A program made the translations under genes and the position numbers. The notes below the pieces were generated by a model. The model saw only the letters and a list, made by a program, of their open reading frames with translations, searched no databases and was not told the DNA's origin. Source: Terasakiella sp033100395 (GTDB lineage Bacteria > Pseudomonadota > Alphaproteobacteria > Rhodospirillales > Terasakiellaceae). From it: DNA of 64,000 bases. Shown piece by piece: positions 20,301-28,552 of the stretch (the first letter of the stretch is position 1; every line of letters starts with the position of its first letter). The DNA lies in the NCBI RefSeq assembly GCF_033100395.1, contig NZ_JAWLVJ010000024.1:7009-71008 (forward strand), written 5' to 3'.

Positions 20301-23300
20301 CGACCAACACCATTGCCAAATCTGCGCAGTCATCGGATTGGCAGTATGATGGCATTCAAAGTGCCTATTATCGCTTTACGCTGGATGGGGCAACCATCCT
20401 TGTGGATCGTGATATTGATATCACCAACTTTAATGCAGCCCCTGTTGCCAGTGGGGCAACCACCAGCACGAATGAAGATCAGGCTGTCACCCTGACGAAC
20501 CTGTTTACGGATGCCAACGGCACGACGGGCGTTACCATTGATAACAGCTATACCATAACGGCTAGCAACGGGACTGTGGCGCAATCGGGGCAAAATCTGA
20601 TCTATACACCAAATCAGGATTTCTCTGGTTCAGACAGCTTTACCTATCAGGTCACAGATTCCCTTGGGCTGACAAGTCAGGCAAGTGTCAGTGTCACGGT
20701 CAACAGCACCAACGATCTGCCAACACTCATCAACAATAACGGGATGAGTGCAAACACCGGGACAGTGACCAGTCTGACATCCAGCATGTTATCGGCAACG
20801 GACCCGGACAACACCAATGCGGAAATTTATTTTACCATGGTCAATAATCCGGCCAATGGTACTTTGCAGGTCTATGATACGGATAATTGGTATGCGATCA
20901 GTGCCTTGCAGGGATCAGACTATACCGATTTCACCATGGCTGATGTTGTGGCAGGCCATGTGCGTTATGTGCATGGTGGCGGTCAGGATGTGGATCATTT
21001 TGATTTCTCCATCACCGATAATTCTGGTCAGCCTGTTCAAAACGGGCAATCCCCCTATACCTTTAACATCACCACACAGGCGATCACCAGCTGGGAAGGC
21101 GACGGCGGGGATAATTCCTGGCATGAAGGGACCAACTGGGCCAGCGGGATTGTGCCCTCTGGTGGACTGGATGCCTTTATCTTCAGCGGGACATCAAATT
21201 ATTCAACGGGTGTCACGGATATCGGCACCCTGACCTTTACGGGTGGCACGCTTAATGTTTCTGGCGGTACCTTGAATATTGGACAAATATCCGATTTTGA
21301 AGCAGGTTCCACTTTTGGGTTATCAGGCGGCACATTAAATGCCAATGGTGCGCTTGATATTGATGGAACGTTTAATTGGTCAGGTGGTGGTACCCTTGGC
21401 GGCAGCGCGGGCATTGATCTGGATGGGACCTATAATTTCACGAATGCCAGTGCAAAGACGCTGGATACGACATTAACGTTTAACGCCAATGGCACGCTTA
21501 CAGCGCAATCCATTAGCGGCAGCGGTGCCATTGTCAATGCAGCAGATTTAACCATGCATTCTTCTGGCACCTATAACGTTGGCTTTACAAACCAAGCCAG
21601 CCACACACTTCGTTTGACCGGGACCAATACGGCCACTATGAATTTTGGGGCCAATGTCATTAACCAGGGCATTTTGGCGATGGACAATACCTATAATTAT
21701 TATGGGAATGGCGCCAACACCTTTATGAATTTGTCCACCAATACTTTGACGAATACCGGAACGATTGAATTTCTGAATTCCACTAATCGAGCCTCAGGAA
21801 CACGCTATATTTCAGGGAATCTTGACAACACCAACGGTACGATCAATGCAAATTGGCATGGTCGCCTAAATGTCGATACGTCTTTTGAAAACCGTAACGG
21901 CACGATTGATTTTGGCACATCTGGTGCGGATTTGAGCCTTAATGGCGGTACGATTTATTTTGATGACACAACGAATCTTCTGGGGACAGGCAGCCTTTCC
22001 TTTGTGGGGGACCAGTCGCTGAATATTGCTGATGGTTTTACCTATGATAACTCCAATGTTCGTTTCTATATGACGAACAATTCAGCCACCACAACTATCG
22101 ACGGAACAGGTGACTTCGTTATTGATGGCGCCAACTTCATCTTCAATGGGGGGGATGATCAGTTCAATGTGGATGTCGTCGTCCAGAATGATGCCACGCT
22201 GACACTGACCCATAACAACGCAACAACGGCCTTGTTTAATCAGAACCTTACCAATCAGGGGCGGATTGTTCTTGATAACACCTACAGCTATTATGGTAAC
22301 GGGTCCTACACTGACCTGAATGTATCAAACGGAATACTGACCAACACAGGTACAATCAATTTCGCAAATTCAACCAACCGAGCGTCTGGTGGACGTGAAA
22401 TTATTGGAGCTATCGATAATACGGGTGGCATTCTGGAAATGGATTGGCATGGTCAGATCACCAATACCGGTAAAACCTTTGAAAATAGAAATGGCACCAT
22501 TGATTTTGATGCAAATGTCACCTTGTCCATTTCGGGTGGCACCATCAACTTTGGACCTAATACGACCATTACAGGGGCGGGCACCATTGATTTCGCAGGT
22601 GATCAATCATTGAATATCGGCACGGGTTTTACGTTCGATAACAATGACCTTACTTTCTATATGCGGGGCACAAATGATACGACCACTATTGATGGCACAG
22701 GGGATTTCACCATCGATGGGGCAAACTTTGTCTTTAGAGGTGGGGATGATCAATTTAATGTGGATGTTGTCACAACCAATGACGGCACCCTGACCCTGAC
22801 CCATAACAATACGATGACTGCTCTTGTGAACGCGAATGTCACCAATGTTGGCACCATCGTTATGGATAATACCTATAACTATTATAGCAATGGCGCGACA
22901 ACCACATTGGAAATCGGTGACAATACCCTGACCAATACAGGGACAATCAACTTCATTAATTCCATCGGAACCGTTTCCGGCAATCGGACCATTAGCGGGA
23001 ATGTGGATAACACAAATGGCTTGATTGACCTGGACTGGCATGGATATATCAGCAATATCGGTCATACGTTTGAAACCCGAAACGGTACCATCGACTTTGG
23101 GGCGAACAACCGCACTTTCAGTTTGCATGGCGGGACCATCAACTTCGGGCCCAATACCACCATTCTGGGATCAGGAACGATCAATTTTGATTATGACCAG
23201 ACATTGGATATTGGAACGGGCTTTACCTACAATAATTCCAACGTCGATTTCTATATGAGTGGGTCTGGTGACAAGACGACCATCAATGGGACAGGTGACT

Positions 23301-26300
23301 TTACCATCGATGGTGCAGATTTCGTCTTCCGTGGTGGTGATGATGAATTCAATGTAGATATGGTCATTGAAGATGATGCGTCGATGAAAGTGACCTACAC
23401 AACCACGACCAACGCGTTGTTTAATCAGAATATCGACAACCGTGGCCTGATCACCATGGATAATACTCGTAACTATTATGGCAACGGGGCAGAAACGACG
23501 ATCACGTTATCCAGTGGTACATTGATCAATACGGGTACTATCCAGATGATCAATTCTGTCGGGACAAGTAACGGGCTTCGCACCATTTCAGGCGCGGTTG
23601 ACAACACCAATGGTACCATTGATGTGGATTGGCATGGTCAGATCGTTAACACCGGTGCAACCTTTGAAACTTCCAATGGCACCATCGATTTTGGGAATCT
23701 GGGCCGGACCCTGTATCTCTATGGGGGGACCATCAATGTTGGTGCAAACACATCTTTGCTTGGAACCGGGACGCTTAATTTCTCGAATGACCAATCCCTG
23801 AACATCGGGACCGGCTTTACCTACGATAATTCCAATGTCGATTTCTGGATGTCTTCGTCCGGTGATAAAACGACAATTGACGGAACCGGGGACTTCACCG
23901 TTGATGGCGCGACCTATGTCTTTAGGGGTGGCGATGATGAATTTAATGTGGATTTGATTACCACTAATGATGGGACCTTAAAGGTCACATATACATCTTC
24001 AACAAATGCGCTCTTCAACGAGAATATCATCAACCAGGGCACTATGATCCTGGATAACACCCGTAATTATTACGGCGGCGGTGCTGATACCACTGTGTCA
24101 TTGTTAGCTGGAAAAGCGATTACCAATACCGGGACCATTCAGTTTGTAAACCCGACGGGGACATCAACGGGGCTTCGTATCCTCAATGCAACAGTGGATA
24201 ACACCAACGGCATATTGGATGTTGATTGGCATGCGCAGATCACCAATAGCAATCGAACGTTCGAAAATTCCAACGGTACCATTGATTTTGGTAACTTGAA
24301 CCGTACCCTTTATCTTCATGGCGGAACGATTAACTTTGGGGCGGGTACAGCATTGTTGGGGACCGGGATACTTAATTTCTCTGATGATCAGTCCCTGAAT
24401 ATTGGCAACGGGTATACCTATGATAATTCCAACGTTGATTTCTATATGTCCGGCAGTGGGGATCGAACGACGATTGATGGCACCGGGGATTTCACCATTG
24501 ACGGGGCGAACTTCCTGTTCCGCGGCGGGGATGATGTTTTCAATGTGGATGTGGTAACCACAAATGACGGGACGCTGACTATTGCGCCAACTTCTTCTTC
24601 CAGTGCGTATTTCAATCAGGATATCATTAACAATGGCACATTGGTGCTGAACAATACCCGCAACTATTATGGCGGTGGCGGTAATACAACGCTTGATATC
24701 GAAGGGACGGTGACCAACAATGGGACCCTGCATTCCACCAACTCGCTTGGGACATCTTCCTGGGCGAACTATATCAATGGGGATGTAAACAACCTTGGTA
24801 CTGTTGATGTGGATTGGCACCTTTATTTCAATGGCGCTGGCAGTACCTTTACCAACGCGGGTATGCTGGATATTGCAAGTGCCAGAACCTTTGGATTGAC
24901 CAGCACGGTTGCGGCAACCAACACCGCCAACGGTACCATTCAGGGCTTTGGCACTCTTTCTGTTGGTGGGTCGGCAAGCCTGACCAACCAGGGGACCATA
25001 ACGCCCGGCAATGATAGCGCTTATGGAACCCTGACACTGAACGGGGTCTGGACCCAAGCAGACAGCGGAACCATTTTAATTGATGTGGGCAGTGATGGTC
25101 AGAGCACGACGTACAATGACCGCCTTACCCTGAATACTGCTTTTAATCTGAACGGAACCCTGGAAATTCAGGAATTGGCAAATGCGGCCCAGATCGGCAA
25201 TGGGGACAGTATGACCATCCTGTCCGGTCCGACTTTAAGTGGCGCGTTTGATAACATTACCGGACTGGATATCAGTGAAAGTCTTATTCTTGATATCGAA
25301 TTGAATTCGACCAGCGTTCAGGTCACGGGGCGCACAGTGGATAGCGGTAATACGGGCAGTTATCTGCGTGGTACGGATAATGCAGAAACACTTACAGGTG
25401 ATGGCAGTACGGACAGTCTTGATGATGTGATCTTCGCGCGTGGCGGGGATGACACCATCAAGATTTCTTCAATGGCCTTCAACTTTATTGATGGCGGGGC
25501 GGGGACTGATATTCTGGATGTGTCTGCCGCGCTGGACTTGACAGCGATCCGGGACGATATCTTGCAACGTATCGAAGTTATCAAGATGGATGACAACCTC
25601 TTGACCCTGACGTCCAGCGATGTGCTGGGTATGACCGAAGGCACCAATGCCTGGACGGGACAAGCAGATTCAATTGTCATCATGGGCGATGGGACGGGTC
25701 TGCCAAATTATTCCTTTAACAGCGAAAGTGGATGGGACAGTGGAACGTCTGGTCAATCCATCCTGCAAGGTCCGCGCGGCGTTACCTATACCCTGTTCAC
25801 CCACACATCAGGGGCCAAAGTCTATCTGCATGAAGGTGGCGCGCTGGAGCCTGCCATCGTTGGCACGTCCGGTGCCGATACATTAAACGGCACATCCGGG
25901 CAGGACTATCTGTTTGGTGATAGCGGGAATGATGAAATCAACGGTGGTAATCATATCGACACCGTGATGTATGACGGCTCGCAAAGTGATTTCACCATCA
26001 CCGAAAATCAGGATGGCAGTATCACGGTGACGGACAACAACACATCTGATGGTAATGAAGGAACAGATACCCTGACAGGGATCGAAATCCTGACATTTGA
26101 TGGAGACAGTTCTGATTATTCACCGACTTTTGATGTGACGGGTACATCTGCAAACGAATTTCTCTCCGGTGGGATTAATGCCGATACTCTTGATGGCGGC
26201 AGTGGGTCTGATATTCTTCGCGGCTATAACGACAATGATGTGTTGATGTATAATGGCGATGGCATTGATACGTACGACGGCGGTAATGGCACAGATACAT

Positions 26301-26656
26301 TGCGCTTTGATGGAGGGCAGGGTAGTGCCACTGTGGACCTGTCCAGCGGCGTCCACACATTCTCTAATTTGGAAATACTAGACTTTACCACTGGTGACTG
26401 GACTGTCTATATCAACTCGGCCTTTGTTGGAAGTGCAAGTGACAGCAGCAATGACCTTTATATAATGGGGGACAGTGCAGATAGCCTCCAAAGTTTTGAT
26501 CTGACATGGAATAATGACAATTCCTCACAAACCATTGACCTGGGCAACGGCTCCCAACAGTATGATTCTTATACCCATAGTTCATCTGGCTACACGATTT
26601 ACGTTGATAGCGATATTAATGTTGGAAACTTGAACAACCCGGGCGGGCTGGACTAA
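14327..26656 (+). CDS. Giant FecR/cadherin-like/RTX repeat protein, probable type I-secreted adhesin
   Basis: One uninterrupted frame of about 4,109 residues. There is no classical signal peptide. In order: an N-terminal region, a FecR-like domain (about 112-258), a charged coiled coil (308-412), an acidic Pro/Asp linker (438-498), a Thr-rich linker, then two copies of a large module (555-1355 and 1355-2130) with a cadherin/CSPG-like domain, a VFVDVDGD calcium-binding loop domain, an alpha-helical domain and RTX nonapeptides (GGNDTLKGAGGDD type). Then comes a partial third cadherin-like domain, a NSWHEGTNWASG entry to a beta-helix, six repeats of about 197 residues (2410-3540), an autotransporter-like segment and final RTX blocks (3845-3890, 3938-3992). 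RTX at the C-terminus suggests type I secretion, but no exporter genes are adjacent. The TTG start has GAGG 5 nt upstream and no better start exists. Likely role: attachment or biofilm; function unproven. Confidence 0.85.
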   Translation: MARQVKDSHGLDFGDRDNFDFVLTHSAASDAVLSLESESPPRLFQKLGSDLVIILQDGTNVLIQDYFRAGEMPDLTFGHQHWAAAWVKKLALAQNNPQYAQTGATDALGEPIGQVDTLYGNVTAVRADGQRVTLEAGDPVFQGDLLETGAEGAVGITLADNSVFSVGEDASLLLDEMVYDPGTEQGKAVFSLLDGAATFVSGQIAKIDPDAMVIQTPVATIGIRGTKAHLKVDGNDFQAINLPETTLNGEVPGEIVVSDQQGNVIAVINEAYTQTSFNSVTGQSQSQTITPQQAEQATRSTQRALPQTREERAVEARGKAEEAKQQVEKAQQELDAAQQEVEQLEEQVDALEAELAEGELTAEEIAALEAEAAELARLAEQAALEAQELELNAQELEQEALVLENQATEAVEEATSNVGFAVNTAAIYEEQSDTQGDDPIEVKEELVEEPVEEGSTEEGPGDETPVDGDPIDGDPIDTEQLGETPEDPGTVEIVTLGPDTEVELNSTTTTTFNVLDTTGDTGSSGTNTTDNQTTTTETKKDSPRDDNTQVNINENVAPIVSNSSTQISSQTTTLTESMLSLNDSDGNADTLVIRITDAPTNGTLRIDDGLGGWTTLTPNSNNDNFTYADVKAGKVQYYQSNATDADSFQFTVSDGQATVSSSFTVEGPGAISVSGSAIDGYIAGAQVFVDVDGDRVRDLKDEDENNNGILDPGEDQDGDGNLDVEEDGTTTDENGSYSLSSNQTGDIVVSGGRDIKANLDFTGYFSAPRDSSSSGSTTFHVTPITTLVQQEMANNSVDAATAQASIKQALGLTASANIDLLNFDPLAEMSGSDASAAAELFKVGMMVATTLEVASSAFTGSSGNSSDADIANARAAVLSALVDQMRTDNSFDITQSSSLSSVLTTAQSNFSGSTASLNFNELSNALSVSNLDADAIVFNPSDPDGFQNRMVQNQTVAQGVMADKLKNGESVVAFTNSANFSNAVGLIGDDNDNDISGTASADTLHGQGGNDTLKGAGGDDELHGDPGTDMAIYDGIYSDFAISFGQVTKRGKVQTALYIEDTNSGNEGSDTLLGIERIQFGDVTLNVDGQTLTGSGTIDGGLSNDVLTGTNDANTPDILRGFDGNDSLDGAGGADVLEGGSGNDTLVYRDGLQSVDGGTGIDTLRIVDNETLDLSTFTNLSSIESFSLGSGADLLNISEADLDGSKIANQIHIYGDSTNTISTSDGYDWTVVGYSGPSNQFLQLTNNGKIIHVDRDIVLDNFNAAPLASQTAAITEQDQSINIQNLFTDANDAPSVTTSITQNGQYGSVSVVDGEIVYTPNAGFAGTDTIAYRVTDSYGATSQSTITVTVNDAPDVTTNETLVAGGGTTTALGTSFLNITDSDTAASQVVITLTSNVQYGDLQVEASRGGYVSVGAGFPVSSFTLADVQNGSVRYVHNGAPTNDSFEFTVSDGTSTTAATTFNIANSATQLGEITLTGTAFDGYLSGATVFVDLDGDKVRDAGEDFTTTDSSGAFSLSTEQNGDIVATGGTDVDTGLAFDGYFTLNTQYTTGTVAISPLTTLITELMRANNIGEVQAENVVKTALGLNIDFLDLTSFDPYSYLSSELSGIAAPVARHGVMIANVIETTVAAFKAAGASETEARGAIIDALADQFQIKANASTVFNFTSSADVQSFISAAEAEYVALQQGGALNGQNLDSAGLQSLINAAASQINTIDLSSGVTAFSDALRSHALILQRDAVELLENGSSVAAFDTLSELNARLAMMGTDGNDYLSGSGLDDRLDGFDGNDTLIGNAGDDVIRGGLGGDTLIGSQGDDILFGGDGSDVATYTSDYNEFTVSSTNQGVYTLTDMVGGGELGILEGTDTLHDIETVQFGDITLSTQAQILSGSGTLSGGLAGDTIFGSGGSDTLIGYAGDDTFDGTGGVDDFDGGAGDDTVVLSNGSDLDVSDTSSSFTSIENFTLSANSDLTGLTSAFVSNTSSTNILTIDGDATNTIAKSAQSSDWQYDGIQSAYYRFTLDGATILVDRDIDITNFNAAPVASGATTSTNEDQAVTLTNLFTDANGTTGVTIDNSYTITASNGTVAQSGQNLIYTPNQDFSGSDSFTYQVTDSLGLTSQASVSVTVNSTNDLPTLINNNGMSANTGTVTSLTSSMLSATDPDNTNAEIYFTMVNNPANGTLQVYDTDNWYAISALQGSDYTDFTMADVVAGHVRYVHGGGQDVDHFDFSITDNSGQPVQNGQSPYTFNITTQAITSWEGDGGDNSWHEGTNWASGIVPSGGLDAFIFSGTSNYSTGVTDIGTLTFTGGTLNVSGGTLNIGQISDFEAGSTFGLSGGTLNANGALDIDGTFNWSGGGTLGGSAGIDLDGTYNFTNASAKTLDTTLTFNANGTLTAQSISGSGAIVNAADLTMHSSGTYNVGFTNQASHTLRLTGTNTATMNFGANVINQGILAMDNTYNYYGNGANTFMNLSTNTLTNTGTIEFLNSTNRASGTRYISGNLDNTNGTINANWHGRLNVDTSFENRNGTIDFGTSGADLSLNGGTIYFDDTTNLLGTGSLSFVGDQSLNIADGFTYDNSNVRFYMTNNSATTTIDGTGDFVIDGANFIFNGGDDQFNVDVVVQNDATLTLTHNNATTALFNQNLTNQGRIVLDNTYSYYGNGSYTDLNVSNGILTNTGTINFANSTNRASGGREIIGAIDNTGGILEMDWHGQITNTGKTFENRNGTIDFDANVTLSISGGTINFGPNTTITGAGTIDFAGDQSLNIGTGFTFDNNDLTFYMRGTNDTTTIDGTGDFTIDGANFVFRGGDDQFNVDVVTTNDGTLTLTHNNTMTALVNANVTNVGTIVMDNTYNYYSNGATTTLEIGDNTLTNTGTINFINSIGTVSGNRTISGNVDNTNGLIDLDWHGYISNIGHTFETRNGTIDFGANNRTFSLHGGTINFGPNTTILGSGTINFDYDQTLDIGTGFTYNNSNVDFYMSGSGDKTTINGTGDFTIDGADFVFRGGDDEFNVDMVIEDDASMKVTYTTTTNALFNQNIDNRGLITMDNTRNYYGNGAETTITLSSGTLINTGTIQMINSVGTSNGLRTISGAVDNTNGTIDVDWHGQIVNTGATFETSNGTIDFGNLGRTLYLYGGTINVGANTSLLGTGTLNFSNDQSLNIGTGFTYDNSNVDFWMSSSGDKTTIDGTGDFTVDGATYVFRGGDDEFNVDLITTNDGTLKVTYTSSTNALFNENIINQGTMILDNTRNYYGGGADTTVSLLAGKAITNTGTIQFVNPTGTSTGLRILNATVDNTNGILDVDWHAQITNSNRTFENSNGTIDFGNLNRTLYLHGGTINFGAGTALLGTGILNFSDDQSLNIGNGYTYDNSNVDFYMSGSGDRTTIDGTGDFTIDGANFLFRGGDDVFNVDVVTTNDGTLTIAPTSSSSAYFNQDIINNGTLVLNNTRNYYGGGGNTTLDIEGTVTNNGTLHSTNSLGTSSWANYINGDVNNLGTVDVDWHLYFNGAGSTFTNAGMLDIASARTFGLTSTVAATNTANGTIQGFGTLSVGGSASLTNQGTITPGNDSAYGTLTLNGVWTQADSGTILIDVGSDGQSTTYNDRLTLNTAFNLNGTLEIQELANAAQIGNGDSMTILSGPTLSGAFDNITGLDISESLILDIELNSTSVQVTGRTVDSGNTGSYLRGTDNAETLTGDGSTDSLDDVIFARGGDDTIKISSMAFNFIDGGAGTDILDVSAALDLTAIRDDILQRIEVIKMDDNLLTLTSSDVLGMTEGTNAWTGQADSIVIMGDGTGLPNYSFNSESGWDSGTSGQSILQGPRGVTYTLFTHTSGAKVYLHEGGALEPAIVGTSGADTLNGTSGQDYLFGDSGNDEINGGNHIDTVMYDGSQSDFTITENQDGSITVTDNNTSDGNEGTDTLTGIEILTFDGDSSDYSPTFDVTGTSANEFLSGGINADTLDGGSGSDILRGYNDNDVLMYNGDGIDTYDGGNGTDTLRFDGGQGSATVDLSSGVHTFSNLEILDFTTGDWTVYINSAFVGSASDSSNDLYIMGDSADSLQSFDLTWNNDNSSQTIDLGNGSQQYDSYTHSSSGYTIYVDSDINVGNLNNPGGLD
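15990..21080 (+). repeat. Tandem multidomain module duplicated inside the giant gene
   Basis: Two consecutive units of about 2.40 and 2.33 kb (15990-18390 and 18390-20715) code for the same order of domains: cadherin/CSPG-like, a VFVD-x-DGD calcium loop (near 16387 and 18791), a helical domain, RTX nonapeptides, a beta-rich segment and a FNAAP-introduced Ig/cadherin domain. The first domain of a third unit follows (20715-21080). Similarity is clear in protein and diverged in DNA, so the duplication is not recent. Confidence 0.75.
21550..24950 (+). repeat. Six tandem repeats of about 590-597 bp in the giant gene
   Basis: Units are marked by a NYYGNGA-like motif near 21704, 22292, 22882, 23472, 24066 and 24664, and by a D/N-W-H motif near 21854, 22443, 23034, 23628, 24225 and 24814. 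Five copies also carry F-R/N-GGDD-x-FNVD. Unit length is 196-199 residues. The composition (Asn, Thr, Gly and short beta-strand phrases such as TNTGTINF and GTIDFG) suggests a long right-handed beta-helix stalk. Copies differ at many synonymous sites. Confidence 0.85.
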
Positions 26657-26710
26657 AACATCTGAACTGGTGACATCGCGCACGGCCTTATGTCACTTGG
26701 GTAACATTTG

Positions 26711-27607
26711 TTAGTTACTTACCCATTTCCAGAATTCCTCAACGATGGGGCGTTTTCTTTGTTGGGATCGGTAAAGTCGAATTTCTATTTCCGGGGTCCA
26801 GGCTTCATCGGCGGCAATCACAAGGTTTTCATATTGCAGGTCCTGTTTGATCAGGTTTTCCGGAATCCAGGTGAAGCCAAAGCCGTTAATCGCCATGCCT
26901 TTCAGAGCACTTGCCATGGAGTTTTCGTAGACCGTATCCAGTTTTTTCAGGTTCTCGTCTCTGGTCAGCAGGTTGAGCATGAGTTTGCCGAGGAAGCAGT
27001 TTTCGGTGTAGGACAGGAAGGGGACTTTTTCCTCTTCCCCCATCGGCAGGGTGAATTTTGGGGTGCCGTCTTCGCGCGGGGCTGAGACGGGCAGGAACCT
27101 TTCGTGGCCAACACGGATGGACGGATATTCCGTCGGGTCCAGCAGCATGGGCGAAGATTCATGGGCGTAACAGAGCATGAAGTCACAATCTCCATTGCGC
27201 AGAATTTCCACACAGTCATGCAGGTCCATGCCTTTTACCCGGGTGGTGACCTTCTGGTTTTCCTCTTCCGTTGTGGCAAGCCAGGAGGGAAAGAAGGAGG
27301 TTGCAAGCGTATGAAGCGCGCAGAAGCTGAGCGACAGCTGGGAATGTTTGCGGGTTTCGCTGAAAGTATCGCGCGCGGTATATAAAAGCCGCAGGGTCTC
27401 TTCGGCGGTTTCTTTAAAGGCGATGCCTTCTTTGGTCAGCGTTGTGGGGTAGGTGCTGCGATCAATCAGGTCAACACCTGCCCACATTTCAAGGGATTTG
27501 ATCCGCCGGCTGAAAGCAGGCTGGGTGACATTTCGCATGTCGGCGGAACGTGAAAAATTGCCTGTGCTGGCCAAGCTCAGGAAATCTTCTAACCATTTAA
27601 TTTCCAC
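26711..27607 (-). CDS. LysR-family transcriptional regulator (HypT-like)
   Basis: A 298-residue LysR protein starting directly with its winged HTH (MEIKWLEDFLSLASTGNFSR, then QPAFSRRIKSLE). The effector domain follows from about residue 90. The MEIKWLEDF start and W-containing linker recall the HypT/YjiE subgroup. It is the second gene of an operon with the Asp/Glu racemase, 15 bp downstream of it. Three ATGCA-N5-TGCAT sites of T-N11-A form occur at the racemase promoter and in the aspartase/ABC divergent region, making this protein the best candidate to bind them. It converges with the giant adhesin gene, 54 bp from its stop. Confidence 0.88.
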   Translation of the reverse strand: MEIKWLEDFLSLASTGNFSRSADMRNVTQPAFSRRIKSLEMWAGVDLIDRSTYPTTLTKEGIAFKETAEETLRLLYTARDTFSETRKHSQLSLSFCALHTLATSFFPSWLATTEEENQKVTTRVKGMDLHDCVEILRNGDCDFMLCYAHESSPMLLDPTEYPSIRVGHERFLPVSAPREDGTPKFTLPMGEEEKVPFLSYTENCFLGKLMLNLLTRDENLKKLDTVYENSMASALKGMAINGFGFTWIPENLIKQDLQYENLVIAADEAWTPEIEIRLYRSQQRKRPIVEEFWKWVSN

Positions 27608-27622
27608 GTTCGCCTCCGCAAT

Positions 27623-28354
27623 TTAATTGATCGTGTGGTTGAGCGTTTCTTTATGATCAAGGTACCATTTAACCGTCCCTTTTGCCAATTCATTGGTGGC
27701 ATCCAACAGGACGGTGCCCGATGGGGCCTCTGTCTGTTGCAGGACGATGGGGATTTCGGTACAGCCGAGAATAATGGCTTTGCAGCCCTGATCTTTCAGT
27801 TTTTCTGCCGCTTGGCTTAACAAGGATTTCCCCAACATCAAATCACCCTGTTTCACCGCATGAATGCCGGCAAGGACCAGTTTTTCTTGCACGGTTTCAT
27901 CCGGCACAATGCAATGGTAACCAGCCTCTTTCAGGCGATTTTGATAGATATGGGCCTTGATTGTGCCGTTGGTGGCAAGGATACCGACGTTGCAGTGATT
28001 GAGCTTTTGATCCTGCAGGGCATGCACCACTGTATCAGCGATATGCAACAGCTGGGTATCTTCTTTCTGACATAGGCGATCATACCAATAGTGCGCGGTG
28101 TTACAGGGAATAACGATACATTTCGCGCCCATGCTTTCAAGTGCCTTGATGCCTTGCTGCATTTCCTGCAAAGGGGCGTCATTGCCCGATAGAATGCTGG
28201 TGCTGCGATCCGGAATTTGCGGGACGGAATAGGCAACGATGGGCAGATGGTCCTGATCTTTTTTGGCAGGGGTCGCATTTGTAATTTTCTTCATGAAATC
28301 AACTGTGGCGAGAGGCCCCATGCCGCCCAATATTCCAATAACATCATGCATCAT
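27623..28354 (-). CDS. Aspartate/glutamate racemase family protein
   Basis: A 243-residue member of the cofactor-independent Asp/Glu racemase family. The N-terminal GILGGMGPLAT motif and both catalytic cysteines are present: Cys84 in PCNTAH and Cys198 in GCTEI. These act as the two acid/base thiols that invert the alpha carbon. GGAG lies 5 nt before the first ATG. It is co-transcribed with the LysR gene and sits beside aspartase and an amino acid ABC transporter, so conversion of D-aspartate or D-glutamate to a usable L form is plausible. Substrate cannot be read from sequence; other family members act on hydantoins or other acids. Confidence 0.9.
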   Translation of the reverse strand: MMHDVIGILGGMGPLATVDFMKKITNATPAKKDQDHLPIVAYSVPQIPDRSTSILSGNDAPLQEMQQGIKALESMGAKCIVIPCNTAHYWYDRLCQKEDTQLLHIADTVVHALQDQKLNHCNVGILATNGTIKAHIYQNRLKEAGYHCIVPDETVQEKLVLAGIHAVKQGDLMLGKSLLSQAAEKLKDQGCKAIILGCTEIPIVLQQTEAPSGTVLLDATNELAKGTVKWYLDHKETLNHTIN

Positions 28355-28433
28355 ATTGCTCCGGATAAAACGAGGATTTGTTCTATTTTATTTTCATAAG
28401 TTATTGATAACAAATGCCTATATTTCATCGTTC

Positions 28434-28448
28434 ATGCGTTTTTTGCAT
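28434..28448. promoter_or_regulatory. ATGCA-N5-TGCAT operator copy 1 (racemase promoter)
   Basis: ATGCG-TTTTT-TGCAT, one mismatch from the symmetric form, lies about 80 bp before the racemase start. The T at position 2 and the A at position 14 give the LysR T-N11-A pattern. Two further copies are at 30046-30060 and 30242-30256. Confidence 0.5.
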
Positions 28449-28458
28449 CACCCTTTTT

Positions 28459-28498
28459 AAAAAAGAGCAGTGTTCTTCGAGAGACAAAAACACTGCTC
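28459..28498 (-). terminator. Intrinsic terminator of the aspartase gene
   Basis: Read on the minus strand, perfect 10-bp arms (plus-strand GAGCAGTGTT at 28465-28474 and AACACTGCTC at 28489-28498) are followed by six T (plus-strand A run 28459-28464). It lies 55 bp after the aspartase stop and before the racemase promoter, so the two minus-strand genes are separate units. Confidence 0.85.
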
Positions 28499-28552
28499 AG
28501 TTGTTTCATTAATCTAGGGAGTTAATGAAATCAGTGGGTGAATTTTTTGTAA

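Noticed and set aside
21550..24950. The tandem repeats as a CRISPR array or satellite
   Set aside because: Units are about 590 bp, in frame, diverged at synonymous sites and translate to conserved protein motifs.
24164..25057. A 297-codon open frame on the minus strand inside the giant gene
   Set aside because: It lies opposite the repeat array, has low-complexity Ile/Gly/Pro-rich content with no family match, and similar shadow frames recur in each repeat.
27623..28354. Cell-wall glutamate racemase (murI)
   Set aside because: The sequence has the PCNTAH/GCTEI pattern of the broader Asp/Glu racemase group, is shorter than MurI and is operon-linked to a LysR gene beside aspartase.
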